A DNA stretch of 64,000 bases from Bin5 sp965200615 (GTDB taxonomy: Bacteria; Chloroflexota; Anaerolineae; Caldilineales; Caldilineaceae): NCBI GenBank assembly GCA_965200615.1, contig OZ241377.1, positions 2,108,001 through 2,172,000 of the forward strand, written 5' to 3'. Both the position numbers and the translations under genes were made by a program. How positions within the stretch are numbered: position 1 is the first letter of the stretch; every line of letters begins with the position of its first letter. The notes below the pieces were generated by a model, which was not told the DNA's origin, did not search any database, and saw nothing but the letters and a program-made list of their open reading frames with translations. This document shows, piece after piece, positions 43,601-51,923 of the stretch.

Positions 43601-44647
43601 TCAGTCCTCGCCGTAGTCAAGCACGATCTGCAGGATGTCCTGCGGGCGCCTATCGATCATCTCGTACGCCGCCGCCGCATCCTCGTGATCGATCACGTCG
43701 GTAATCAACCCCTCCAGATTCAGCTTGGGCATCAATGACAGCACCGCCGCCATGCGCCGCGCGGCCGACCATCGATGCGACAGCTCAGGGCTGATGCCGC
43801 CTATCTGCGACGAGATCAGTTGAATTCGGTTGTGGTGGAACTCCGCGCCAGGGTAAACGTTGGCCAGCGCGCCCGCATACCACGACATCACGATCACCTT
43901 GCCGTTGTAACAAACAGTGCGGATCGCCTCGTTCAGAGCGCGATCACTCGCCGAAAACTCGAACACCACGTCCGCGCCGCGATCGTCCGTCAATTCCCGC
44001 ACCGCCATCGCGATGTCCCTTGCCTCGCCCGCATTGAAGACGAGGTCCGCTCCACTTACCCGCCTGGAAATCTCCAGCCTCTTCTCGATCAGGTCAACCG
44101 CGATCACCAGCGACGCGCCCGACAGCTTAGCCCACTGCACCGTCAGCTGCCCCAGGACACCTTGGCCAAAGACCACCACGCACTCTCCCAAATGCAGGTC
44201 CGCGTCCAATATGCCGTTGAAAGTCGTGTTCAGGACGGCCGTGAGCACACCTGCCCTCGGATCGATCCCCTCCGGCAGCTTGAACACCGAACCCGCCGGC
44301 AACACGTGCGCCGACTGGTGCAGGGCAAAGCTGAATACGACGTCACCTTCGGCAAACCCCTTCACATCGTTTCCCACCGCCGTGATCACACCGACGCAAG
44401 CATACCCGTAGCGCAGGGGGTACCGCCAGTCGGGCTCCTCAGCATCCACAAACAGCTTCGTCCGGGAGTCCCGCTTCTTCCGCCACATCGGCGCGTCGCC
44501 GCGATACACGTTCATCTCCGTCCCATGACTGATGCCCGAGTACAGCGAGCGCATCGCCACCTCCCCCGCACCCGGTTCCGCAAGCTCATCCTCGACCACA
44601 GTCACCTGTCGCGGCCCGGTGATTTCAACAGCCTTGATCTTGATCAC
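43601..44647 (-). CDS. Medium-chain dehydrogenase/reductase (zinc-type alcohol dehydrogenase-like)
   Basis: 348 residues. N-terminal GroES-like domain with LYSGISHGTEMNVYRG, where the usual Cys zinc ligand is Tyr/Ser, so the catalytic zinc may be absent; such proteins are known in the family. The Rossmann domain contains VVVFGQGVLGQLTVQWAK, VIAVDLIEKRLEIS and GADVVFEFSAS. It lies 19 bases after the isomerase-type gene, so they are cotranscribed and probably act on the same imported sugar or polyol. Confidence 0.85.
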   Translation of the reverse strand: MIKIKAVEITGPRQVTVVEDELAEPGAGEVAMRSLYSGISHGTEMNVYRGDAPMWRKKRDSRTKLFVDAEEPDWRYPLRYGYACVGVITAVGNDVKGFAEGDVVFSFALHQSAHVLPAGSVFKLPEGIDPRAGVLTAVLNTTFNGILDADLHLGECVVVFGQGVLGQLTVQWAKLSGASLVIAVDLIEKRLEISRRVSGADLVFNAGEARDIAMAVRELTDDRGADVVFEFSASDRALNEAIRTVCYNGKVIVMSWYAGALANVYPGAEFHHNRIQLISSQIGGISPELSHRWSAARRMAAVLSLMPKLNLEGLITDVIDHEDAAAAYEMIDRRPQDILQIVLDYGED

Positions 44648-44665
44648 TCCCTTGCCTGCCTCTCT

Positions 44666-46090
44666 CTACTGCTCCATATCGTTCACAACCTCAAAACCCA
44701 ACAACTGCCCCAGGTCCTCGATCTCATCCACCCAGTCCCCGTAAAACAGGAGCCTGTGGCCCCCCGGCGTCAGCGGGTGCTCCGCCTTCATACAGTTTCG
44801 CAGCAGCCTCTTGGCATCAGCTACTCGGATCGCCACCGACGTCCGGCAGTCCCGCTGCGGATTCACATTGCTGTCAATCACCCCGGTAAATACATACATG
44901 CGGTCGAACGGCACATACTGGGCGATCGTCACCGTCTGCCCCACCTCCATCTGCACGTTCACACACGTGCTCCGGTACAACCCCTGGTGATTGCGAAAAG
45001 CATATTCCTCCGCATCCTCGCTGTCCCATCCCCCCAGCCGCGTCGCACTGAAATCGTGCGACATCCCGATCAGATTCCGCCCCGTATCGATATGAATATG
45101 GCCGATAAAGCCCGGCCGGTCCGCCAGATACCCGATCAGCAGCTGCGTGATCGTGCTCGACAGGTCCAGCTGGCAGATCCCGGCCAGGCCCTCGTCGTTC
45201 AGCATCGAAAACGCCAGGCACGGCAGCGGATACGGCCCGCTCCCCATACAGATGCCGTGCTCGGTGATACCCTGCGCCTCCTCCTCCGCCAGGATCTGCT
45301 TGATCCCCAGGTACAACTTGCACGATTCGACCACGTCCTCCCTTGTCGGCTCGACCACATCCGTGGCCCCCGTAATCCTCCTCTGCGCCAGCGCCTCCGC
45401 AGCCCCGGCATCGGCGTTCTGGTAGGCCGCGATCAGCCGCTGAGGAGGGATATCCTTGATCTCAAGCCCCAGCCTCTCCTTCGCCTGCCTGATAAAGCCG
45501 TCGCTCAACGGCGTCAGGTCGGAAAAGAGATGGATCCCGCCCCACCCTTCCTCGAACCACCTGCGGCTCGACTCCACCTGCTTCGGCGTATGCGACTGCT
45601 GGTACAGCACCTTCGACTGCCGCATCTTGTGAATAGCCTTCAACACGCCAATCTTCTTTCCCACGTCCGCGAAATCCGACGAAAGCACCGGAATCACATT
45701 GCGCTTGCCCTTCACCGGCACGAAGTTATGCAGCCAGGCCAGCGGCGAAAGCGGCGCCTCCGTCGGGTTGAACATCACCGTCGGCTTGCCCCAGCTCGCA
45801 ATCTCCTTCTGCATAACATTCGGAAACAGGCCCAGAATGAAAACCAGGATACCGTCCTCGTCCTGCACCTTCGCAGCCGTGTCTACCAACGCCTCACGCG
45901 TCCGCACCAGCGTCTGGCCCGTAAACTCCACCTCCCCCGCGTACGCCTTCAGCTCCTCCCTGTAACGCGCGGCCAGGTTTTCGTGGCTGAACGAACCCTG
46001 ATAGATCGGCCACTCTTCGTTCTCCTCACCGGGAAAGCTGTCACCTTTTGGCCTGCCCAGAAACAGTGTTCGAATTCTTGTCTTTTTCAC
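44666..46090 (-). CDS. L-fucose/L-arabinose isomerase-family protein
   Basis: 474 residues. The fold is recognisable from the middle part VMFNPTEAPLSPLAWLHNF, and the metal-site region EEEAQGITEHGICMGSGPYPLPCLAFSMLNDEGLAGICQ, in which Glu and Asp residues coordinate Mn in related isomerases. The C-terminal segment has TPGGHRLLFYGD, the conserved His-containing loop. True L-fucose isomerases are about 590 residues; shorter family members like this are annotated as fucose isomerase-like with unproven substrate. It is adjacent to the dehydrogenase on the minus strand. Confidence 0.75.
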   Translation of the reverse strand: MKKTRIRTLFLGRPKGDSFPGEENEEWPIYQGSFSHENLAARYREELKAYAGEVEFTGQTLVRTREALVDTAAKVQDEDGILVFILGLFPNVMQKEIASWGKPTVMFNPTEAPLSPLAWLHNFVPVKGKRNVIPVLSSDFADVGKKIGVLKAIHKMRQSKVLYQQSHTPKQVESSRRWFEEGWGGIHLFSDLTPLSDGFIRQAKERLGLEIKDIPPQRLIAAYQNADAGAAEALAQRRITGATDVVEPTREDVVESCKLYLGIKQILAEEEAQGITEHGICMGSGPYPLPCLAFSMLNDEGLAGICQLDLSSTITQLLIGYLADRPGFIGHIHIDTGRNLIGMSHDFSATRLGGWDSEDAEEYAFRNHQGLYRSTCVNVQMEVGQTVTIAQYVPFDRMYVFTGVIDSNVNPQRDCRTSVAIRVADAKRLLRNCMKAEHPLTPGGHRLLFYGDWVDEIEDLGQLLGFEVVNDMEQ

Positions 46091-46193
46091 AACGATCTCC
46101 CTTTGGAAACCGGCCGTTACATCCTGGCGCCTGAAACCGGAACCGGGACGTGCTCAACAACCTCGTATCGGCCCCTCTGAAACTCCCGTCCCA

Positions 46194-47033
46194 TTAAGCC
46201 GCAGACGGCTCCTCCGCGCGCAGCACTGCAACAATATACGCCCCGACCCCAACAACAATCAGGCCGAGTACAAGCCCCAGCGGCAGGTAGCCCACCGCCT
46301 GCAGCTCGGCAGCCGCGGCCGCAACCAAATCGGCGCTCGGTTCACAGCCGGCAAGCTTCTCCCCTTGCGGCCAAGGTCCCAGCGGCCAGCCTTCGTTGTT
46401 GCCGAACGGCATCGGCTCCCACTGCCATCCGGACGGCCACGGCTCCCCCTCGCCCGGCGTGGTCACACACATGCGCCGCAGTGCGCGCACGTTCTGCAGC
46501 TGCGACGCCCGCGTCGCCGCGGTGACGACAAAATAGGCCGCAACCACGCCTACACCGATAGCCCAGTTGCGCAGAATCCCGCGAAACCTGACCACGGGGA
46601 GCTTCAGGAGCACACACAGCAGAAAGACCACCGAGACCACAAGGCCCAGCATCCAGTCCTCCACCCGGTCGCCCTGCCCCAGAATCCAGGGCGGCAGAAA
46701 CACGGCCACAAACAGGAACATGTAGAGCCCGTTCAGTACTGCCATCCCCAATACAATCATCTGAACCTTGGCGTTCCGCCACCATGCCAGCGGCGCAGCT
46801 GTCACGAACAGGATATTGAAGTGGTCGATAAAGGCCATGCTTGGAATGCCCAGGGCCGCGCCCAGGCTCAGCTGCAGGTCGAACGCGTCGTTACGCGCCG
46901 CGCCACCATCCAGGCCGAGGCCGAACGTGTAAATGGTGAACTCATATCCCGGGTATCCAAAGGCTAAAGCCAGCCACAAGAGCGTAAGGAGAATGTTTGC
47001 GGCGATGAGTCTGATGATTGTCACTTCAGGCAT
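46194..47033 (-). CDS. Multipass membrane protein, unknown function
   Basis: 279 residues with about six or seven membrane segments: 8-26, 58-80, 88-113, 125-147, 155-173 and 247-270. Between the fifth and last is a soluble loop of about 70 residues, rich in Trp/Pro/Gly (EPWPSGWQWEPMPFGNNEGW), probably outside the cell. No family is recognised. It is the first gene of the minus-strand group leading to the isomerase and dehydrogenase (103 bases to the next start). Its start codon overlaps the truncated PhyH frame on the other strand. Confidence 0.65.
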   Translation of the reverse strand: MPEVTIIRLIAANILLTLLWLALAFGYPGYEFTIYTFGLGLDGGAARNDAFDLQLSLGAALGIPSMAFIDHFNILFVTAAPLAWWRNAKVQMIVLGMAVLNGLYMFLFVAVFLPPWILGQGDRVEDWMLGLVVSVVFLLCVLLKLPVVRFRGILRNWAIGVGVVAAYFVVTAATRASQLQNVRALRRMCVTTPGEGEPWPSGWQWEPMPFGNNEGWPLGPWPQGEKLAGCEPSADLVAAAAAELQAVGYLPLGLVLGLIVVGVGAYIVAVLRAEEPSAA

Positions 47034-47053
47034 ATTGGATTCACTCCCATGAG

Positions 47054-47506
47054 ATGTTCAATTGGTGGAGGCCTCTCTTCCCCGCCGACGAACTGCGCAG
47101 ATTCACCATGTTGGTCGGCATTGCACTCAGCAACGTGCCCTCCGATTACGCCGGAAACCTGACCGTCTGGCCCGGAACCCATCATCTCTACGCACAATAC
47201 TTTTGCCAGAATGGCCATGACATCCTTATGCGCCACGGCGCAGAAGGCATGCCTCCCATAGACATGCCCCGTCCCCAAATGCTGACCGCTCGCGCCGGCG
47301 ACGCCTTTTTCGTGCATTACCAGATTGCCCACTGCGCCTCGCCTAATGTCTCACCCCACCCGCGCTATGCCATCTACTTTCGCCTGCGACACGTCAACCT
47401 CAAGGCCCAACTCTACGAGGCCCTGACCGATATCTGGCTCGAGTGGGACGGAATGCGCGAAATCGTCGCCCAATACAAAGAAACCCAACCAGTCAAACCG
47501 AGGTGA
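47054..47506 (+). pseudogene. PhyH dioxygenase fragment lacking the HxD iron-binding motif
   Basis: About 150 residues covering the C-terminal part of a PhyH-family protein: RRFTMLVGIALSNV, NLTVWPGTHHLYAQYF, RAGDAFFVHYQIAHCASPN (distal iron His) and RYAIYFRLRHVNL (Arg for 2-oxoglutarate). The HxD motif normally lies just before the first of these and is absent; the frame upstream is closed by TGA at 47015-47017. The left edge falls at the start of the oppositely oriented membrane protein gene, so the gene was cut there. It differs in sequence from the intact PhyH protein at 37741-38583. Confidence 0.75.
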
Positions 47507-47580
47507 CTTCGATCTAAGGCCAGGACGTCCGCAAGACTTGCAGCCAAGAAAATGTTTCCGGACTACAGGGGCACTGACCA

Positions 47581-48165
47581 TTATCCACTTTCCAGCTGCC
47601 CTGCTCTCTCCATCGCCGCCCAATAAGCGTGGTCCGCGCTGTTCACGAGCGTGTTTTCCAGGCTGCGCTTGATCAACTCCCCCTCGGCCGAATGCGCGCC
47701 CGCCGTATGCGCTACCGCCTCAGGCAGCCCCACCGTCAACGCCACGTGCACCCCGTAGACCGAATGCCGGATCGACGGAAACCCCGCCGCGCCCACGTCG
47801 TTCTTCCAGCGCGCCTGGTTCCGCGGGCTGAACTCAAACGGCTTGCCTACGTCATGGCACAGCGCACACGCCCACAGCAGGTCCCTGTCGATCCCAATAT
47901 CCCCGTGGACCGCTTCCAGACCGTCGGCAAGGCCATGGGCCATGCGGGCCACGCCCCGCAAATGGTCCGCCTGCGTACCGTCCTTCAGCGCCGGCGAGTC
48001 CGGCACACCCGACCCCCGGATCTGGTCGATGCGCGTAAACTCCGACTGTGACAGCGCAAAGGCCCACGCCTCGATCACCAGCCCCCGCAACGTCTCATCC
48101 TCTATCTCATTGACCTCCGGCAGGTCCTCGCACACGCCGCGACGCAGTTCTTCCATGGATGCCAT
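47581..48165 (-). CDS. HD-domain phosphohydrolase
   Basis: 194 residues from ATG 48165 (GGAG about 11 bases upstream). HD-superfamily metal-dependent phosphohydrolase: His68 in DHLRGVARMAHGL, and the His104-Asp105 pair in ALCHDVGKPFEFS, then a later His in IRHSVYGVHVAL and AHTAGAHSAEG. Similar proteins hydrolyse nucleotides or act in sugar catabolic operons. It lies 49 bases downstream of the LarA-like gene, probably cotranscribed. The substrate is unknown. Confidence 0.82.
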   Translation of the reverse strand: MASMEELRRGVCEDLPEVNEIEDETLRGLVIEAWAFALSQSEFTRIDQIRGSGVPDSPALKDGTQADHLRGVARMAHGLADGLEAVHGDIGIDRDLLWACALCHDVGKPFEFSPRNQARWKNDVGAAGFPSIRHSVYGVHVALTVGLPEAVAHTAGAHSAEGELIKRSLENTLVNSADHAYWAAMERAGQLESG

Positions 48166-48183
48166 TCGTCTTTCTCCTCTCTT

Positions 48184-48198
48184 CAACGTGAAACGTTG
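48184..48198. promoter_or_regulatory. Palindromic operator-like site
   Basis: CAACGT GAA ACGTTG, a perfect 6-bp inverted repeat with 3-base centre, between the LarA-like and HD genes, about 20 bases before the HD start codon. Could be a regulator site or chance. Confidence 0.3.
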
Positions 48199-48213
48199 GG
48201 CTGCCTCGAAATG

Positions 48214-49542
48214 CTACGCCCCCACAGCAACGGACTCTTCCCTCGCCAGAACCTGCGTCGAGGCGTTGGGGAAGATGGCAACCGTGGCGTCCGCTGTCAG
48301 CCTGGCCGCCAGCTGGTCGATCAGCGTCTGCCAGTCCCGGTAAAGGAGGTCGCTGCCGTGCTTAATCGCAAACTCCGCCGCCTGAAAATGCTCAGACACA
48401 ATGAGCAGGCTTTCCCGCCCATTGACCATCGCCTTCGGATCCGGCGTAGCACTGGCCGCAGCTCTGCGCTTCAGGTACTGCTCCCAGGGCAGTTGCTGAT
48501 GCAATCCATGATAGGAGATTCCGTCACAGGCCGCGTTGAGAACAACCTTATACGGCTCCCGCTCAAAATAGGGCAGCGGCCACAGCGCCTTCGATCCCTG
48601 GACTGGGTCGGCGTCCAGTGGATACCCGTTGCAGACCACAACATCCGCCTCTTGCCGCAGCCGGTTCGAAATCGTCGTACCGTAAGTCCTCTGCGCGAAA
48701 CGCGCGCCCGCGCGATGCGCCTCTACGAAATCGCCGACAAAAAGACCGGCAATCTGCCTGCGGCTGGTTAGCACGCTGTTTACCACCATATCCAGCCCAA
48801 TCTTGCCCGCCACCTCCTCAGCCACGTCGCGCAGATCCCGCACTCCGCCGTCGATGAGAGTCAAATTGCTCGTATCTCCTTCAGGCGGCTTCCGGCGCTC
48901 GATATTGCCCTGTCCCCGCGTAGGCGAGAATCCGTGGAAATGAAAAATGGTGGCGAAGCCGGCCACGCCCGGCACGATCAGCTTGGCGCCCCCGCCAAAA
49001 CCGGCCGAGCCATGCGGAAAGATACCGCCCACACATATCTTGAACTCGGCCTCAGCCACAATGCGGTTGATATAGATCGGCGTCCCGTCCTCTAAACTGC
49101 CGTAGGCCACCAGGTCCCCCGCCATGAAATCGTGCGAAGTCGTCGCATAAGTTGCCGCCACCTCTGCGCCAACCTTCTTCACCATCTCCTCTTCTGTCAG
49201 CGGCCGGTGCGTCCCACCGCCGACCACTATCACCGTCTCGCCTTCAGGAACGCCGGCCTCGGCCAGCTCCTCCAGCACGTATGGCAGCATCTCCGCCGCC
49301 GGCGTAGGCCGGCTCAAGTCATCGACAATAATCGCGGCGCTCGCCTTGCCCCTGGCCGCCTCGCGAATGCGGGGCGTTCCTATCGGACTATCAAACGCCG
49401 CCGCAATCTGCGCCGTACTGAGCGCGGGAGCATCCACGCTCCCGCAGACATGAATATCCCAGCCGGCCGGAAACGTGAGCGTGCGGTCTACATCCCCAAA
49501 CCAGGAGCGGGAGGGGACGATAACGGTTTGTGGGCTGTTCAT
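48214..49542 (-). CDS. LarA-like (DUF2088) racemase/epimerase, nickel-pincer type
   Basis: 442 residues. LarA-family proteins racemise lactate or epimerise 2-hydroxy acids with a nickel pincer cofactor. Visible signature: DDLSRP (74-79), GGGTHRPLT with His112, TSHDFM with His137, and FPHGSAGFGGGAKLIVPGVAG with His177 and Lys187 (Lys is the cofactor-linked residue in LarA). The cofactor biosynthesis genes LarB, LarC and LarE are not in the window. In a sugar-catabolic neighbourhood, a sugar-acid substrate is plausible but unproven. Confidence 0.87.
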   Translation of the reverse strand: MNSPQTVIVPSRSWFGDVDRTLTFPAGWDIHVCGSVDAPALSTAQIAAAFDSPIGTPRIREAARGKASAAIIVDDLSRPTPAAEMLPYVLEELAEAGVPEGETVIVVGGGTHRPLTEEEMVKKVGAEVAATYATTSHDFMAGDLVAYGSLEDGTPIYINRIVAEAEFKICVGGIFPHGSAGFGGGAKLIVPGVAGFATIFHFHGFSPTRGQGNIERRKPPEGDTSNLTLIDGGVRDLRDVAEEVAGKIGLDMVVNSVLTSRRQIAGLFVGDFVEAHRAGARFAQRTYGTTISNRLRQEADVVVCNGYPLDADPVQGSKALWPLPYFEREPYKVVLNAACDGISYHGLHQQLPWEQYLKRRAAASATPDPKAMVNGRESLLIVSEHFQAAEFAIKHGSDLLYRDWQTLIDQLAARLTADATVAIFPNASTQVLAREESVAVGA

Positions 49543-49590
49543 GGCTTCTTCCTTCGGTTGTTTCGGATGATTTCGGCTTTACCTGGCGAT

Positions 49591-50205
49591 TCACGGGGGG
49601 ATGACGTGGGTCTTCAAGGTGTCAATCAGACGTTTCGCGAAGGGCGAGCGCTGGATCACTTTCTCGGGATCGATGAGAGCCAATATCAAGTGGGAGTGGC
49701 TGCCTTTTCGATACGCACGCTTGTTGCTGCCGCTGCTGGCTGACTTCAGTTGATCCAAAACATCGTCTTTGGGAATGCGCTCGATATCATCTCTGCGTGG
49801 AATCGCAGCGGACCGAAAGCCCTGCCCAAAGAATGCCTCCAATGCAGAGACATCGGCCAAGAACCAGGATTCCATACATTGCACCATCAGATGCACTTGA
49901 TCTTCCTGAGCACTGTTTGGACGGTTCCAGTTGTCACGAGATCGCAGATGTCGCCAGGGAGTACTGTTCGATCTGACATGAGTCTCGCTATCGACTAACA
50001 ATATTGGTATTTCGCCTGTCTCGTCCTCCTTCAAAGCGATACTGAAGTCTCGCGGCGCACTGTTCCTGCTACCGCTGGCGAGAATCCTGGGCATATTTCC
50101 AACGAAACCTGCCCTTTCAATAAATCTCCGAAAACCTTCGCGGAATCTTGTCTTTCCAGCTTTGCCTTCACCGCCACCCTCCACATAGATGGTCACGGCT
50201 ACCAT
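49591..50205 (-). CDS. DUF4276 (Toprim-like) effector-type protein
   Basis: 204 residues. A Toprim-like pattern is visible: VEGGGEG near the N-terminus (Glu9, Glu13) and LLVDSETHV (Asp72, Glu74), the expected acidic metal-binding positions of OLD/RloB-type nuclease domains. The middle has DQVHLMVQCMESWFLAD, a DUF4276 hallmark. It overlaps the upstream ATPase gene by seven bases, so the two are translationally coupled. Toprim-plus-ATPase pairs are known from defence systems (OLD, PARIS, RloAB), where the ATPase senses phage and the Toprim protein is the toxic nuclease. Activity here is inferred. Confidence 0.75.
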   Translation of the reverse strand: MVAVTIYVEGGGEGKAGKTRFREGFRRFIERAGFVGNMPRILASGSRNSAPRDFSIALKEDETGEIPILLVDSETHVRSNSTPWRHLRSRDNWNRPNSAQEDQVHLMVQCMESWFLADVSALEAFFGQGFRSAAIPRRDDIERIPKDDVLDQLKSASSGSNKRAYRKGSHSHLILALIDPEKVIQRSPFAKRLIDTLKTHVIPP

Positions 50206-51425
50206 CTATTGCCCCCCAGTTGGCCTTTGAGCCATAGGTCACCTAATGAGTACTCTTCCTCAAGCCAGACACGCAATGCGTCCTGGCTTAAGCGGCGCAC
50301 TGCTGTGGCGTTGGTTTCCTTCTCGCAAACCAGTACGCTTTCCGGCACATGGGAAAGCGCATCTACGAGAATGTCTGAGTGGGTGGTCACAATTACTTGC
50401 GTTCGATAAGAAGCCTCTATAAGCAGTTCCGCGACAATCGGCAGGATATCGGGGTGTAGCCCAATTTCCGGTTCTTCGATACAAATCAGTGGCGGAGGGG
50501 AGGGATGGCAAAGGACCGTGGCAAGACAGAGAAAACGCAAAGTTCCATCAGACAGCCTCGAGGCCGGAACCGGTCGATGCAGGTTCTTTTCGTGGAAGAA
50601 AACCTGGACTGTACCGCCTTGAAATAATACTGAGTATCTTTCGAACTGATCATAGAAGCGCGCGAGTTGCGAGTATAGCGAATCTCTTATCTCCCCCATC
50701 ACATCCAAGTAATTGAGGACAAGCCCGAGGTTGCTTGCATCTCTGGCTAAGAAGTCGTTGGGCTGGTCGACCGGCTGCGGATTGCGCGGCAGAGTATCAC
50801 TCCCCATATCCCATTCTCTGTAAAGCATGAACTGCTTATAGCGGTCTCCCAGAAAAGTGATTTCCGGATACTGATCGGGATCTCGACGTTGCGAAATTAC
50901 AGACTGATTACGCGCAAGATCTTCACGCTGCAGATTCCGCTCCTTTCTTTCGCTGCCATGCGTCGCTCCATCGTTATCAACTGAGCGAACACTGAGTACA
51001 GGGCGGCCTTCTTGATAACGATAGAAGAAAAACACCCCCTGACCCTCCCGTGAACCTGCCCGTTCGTTCTCAATTGCCTCGTCGACAAGCTCAAAACGCT
51101 GACCTACCGTCGTAAAGCAAATCCTGTGTCGAATCGGCATGACCCCATCTGGGTAGTACACCGTTGCTTCCAATTCTGCAACAGGTATCGATTTAGAGCC
51201 CTTCCACAACCATTCATCCACACCCCCGCCTCCCCGCACCGGCGCAACCAAGTCTGTTGCAGAGGCCCTTAAGAGTTCGATAGCCTCCAGCACATTCGAC
51301 TTCCCCGATCCGTTTGGTCCGATCAGCACATTCAGCGACCCAAATTCAATCGGCGCGGAGTCCGGCCCGAACGACAACAGATTACGCAACTGCAGCGTCC
51401 GGATAAACCTCGTATCTCCCTTCAT
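50199..51425 (-). CDS. SMC/RecF-like AAA ATPase, partner of the DUF4276 protein
   Basis: 408 residues. Walker A IGPNGSGKSN (35-44), an insert domain of about 230 residues (roughly 55-285), signature LSDGTLRFL (291-299), Walker B LICIEEPEIGLHP (313-325, two Glu) and His349 in VTTHSDILVD. This is the abortive-infection/OLD-type ABC ATPase layout. There is no Toprim domain fused at its C-terminus; the separate downstream DUF4276 gene supplies it. Base composition is noticeably less GC-rich than in the flanking transporters, in keeping with horizontal transfer. Promoter presumably lies in the 498-base gap shared with the binding-protein gene at 51924. Confidence 0.85.
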   Translation of the reverse strand: MKGDTRFIRTLQLRNLLSFGPDSAPIEFGSLNVLIGPNGSGKSNVLEAIELLRASATDLVAPVRGGGGVDEWLWKGSKSIPVAELEATVYYPDGVMPIRHRICFTTVGQRFELVDEAIENERAGSREGQGVFFFYRYQEGRPVLSVRSVDNDGATHGSERKERNLQREDLARNQSVISQRRDPDQYPEITFLGDRYKQFMLYREWDMGSDTLPRNPQPVDQPNDFLARDASNLGLVLNYLDVMGEIRDSLYSQLARFYDQFERYSVLFQGGTVQVFFHEKNLHRPVPASRLSDGTLRFLCLATVLCHPSPPPLICIEEPEIGLHPDILPIVAELLIEASYRTQVIVTTHSDILVDALSHVPESVLVCEKETNATAVRRLSQDALRVWLEEEYSLGDLWLKGQLGGNRW

Positions 51426-51923
51426 TGCATTCCATTCTCCCAGTCGGTTCTGTTCCGCATGACCTCAGACATTCTAACACAATCCCTGCCCCCGCACCTG
51501 CCCGAAAACTACCCCTCCCCCAGTGTGCCGGCATCTGTCATAAAACGCATCTCAACAATTCACAAGGTCGGGTGACCGCACGAGTATGACGCCAACAGTC
51601 AGAAATGCCCCACGTTTTGACAGCACCCCTAACTCTGTTTATACTCTCACAGACTGACGGGGCTAGGGCCTGCAATAAAACGTGCAAAGTCGCACACAAT
51701 TCGTTCTTCGCGCCGAGCAGTCTCCTCCCTCGTGCCCATCGACTCCTGACCCGGGGGAGGCTGGGCGGCAAAACCGCAGTTCCCGTAGAGTCGTTCGCTC
51801 GTCCTTTCACTTGGCCCCGCCTGCCGAAGCATCACTCTATTTGGGGTCATCAAACGCTATCCCATTCAACTTGGTCGACCGCTTTCACACCATACTTGCA
51901 TCAAGTCAAGGAGACAGCCACAG
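51426..51923. other. Divergent intergenic region
   Basis: 498 bases between the ATPase gene and the Dpp-type operon. No convincing gene, RNA or operator was seen. A weak TTGGTC/TACTTG pair about 40-60 bases before 51924 may be the transporter promoter. Short frames here have no ribosome site. Confidence 0.5.

Noticed and set aside
43775..46180. 801-codon open frame on the plus strand opposite the isomerase and dehydrogenase genes
   Set aside because: His/Arg/Pro-rich composition, no motifs, antisense to two well-supported genes; a GC-driven shadow frame.
48184..48198. LacI-type operator between the LarA-like and HD genes
   Set aside because: The palindrome has an odd 3-base centre unlike typical LacI sites and no LacI-family gene is in the window; kept only as a weak operator-like feature.
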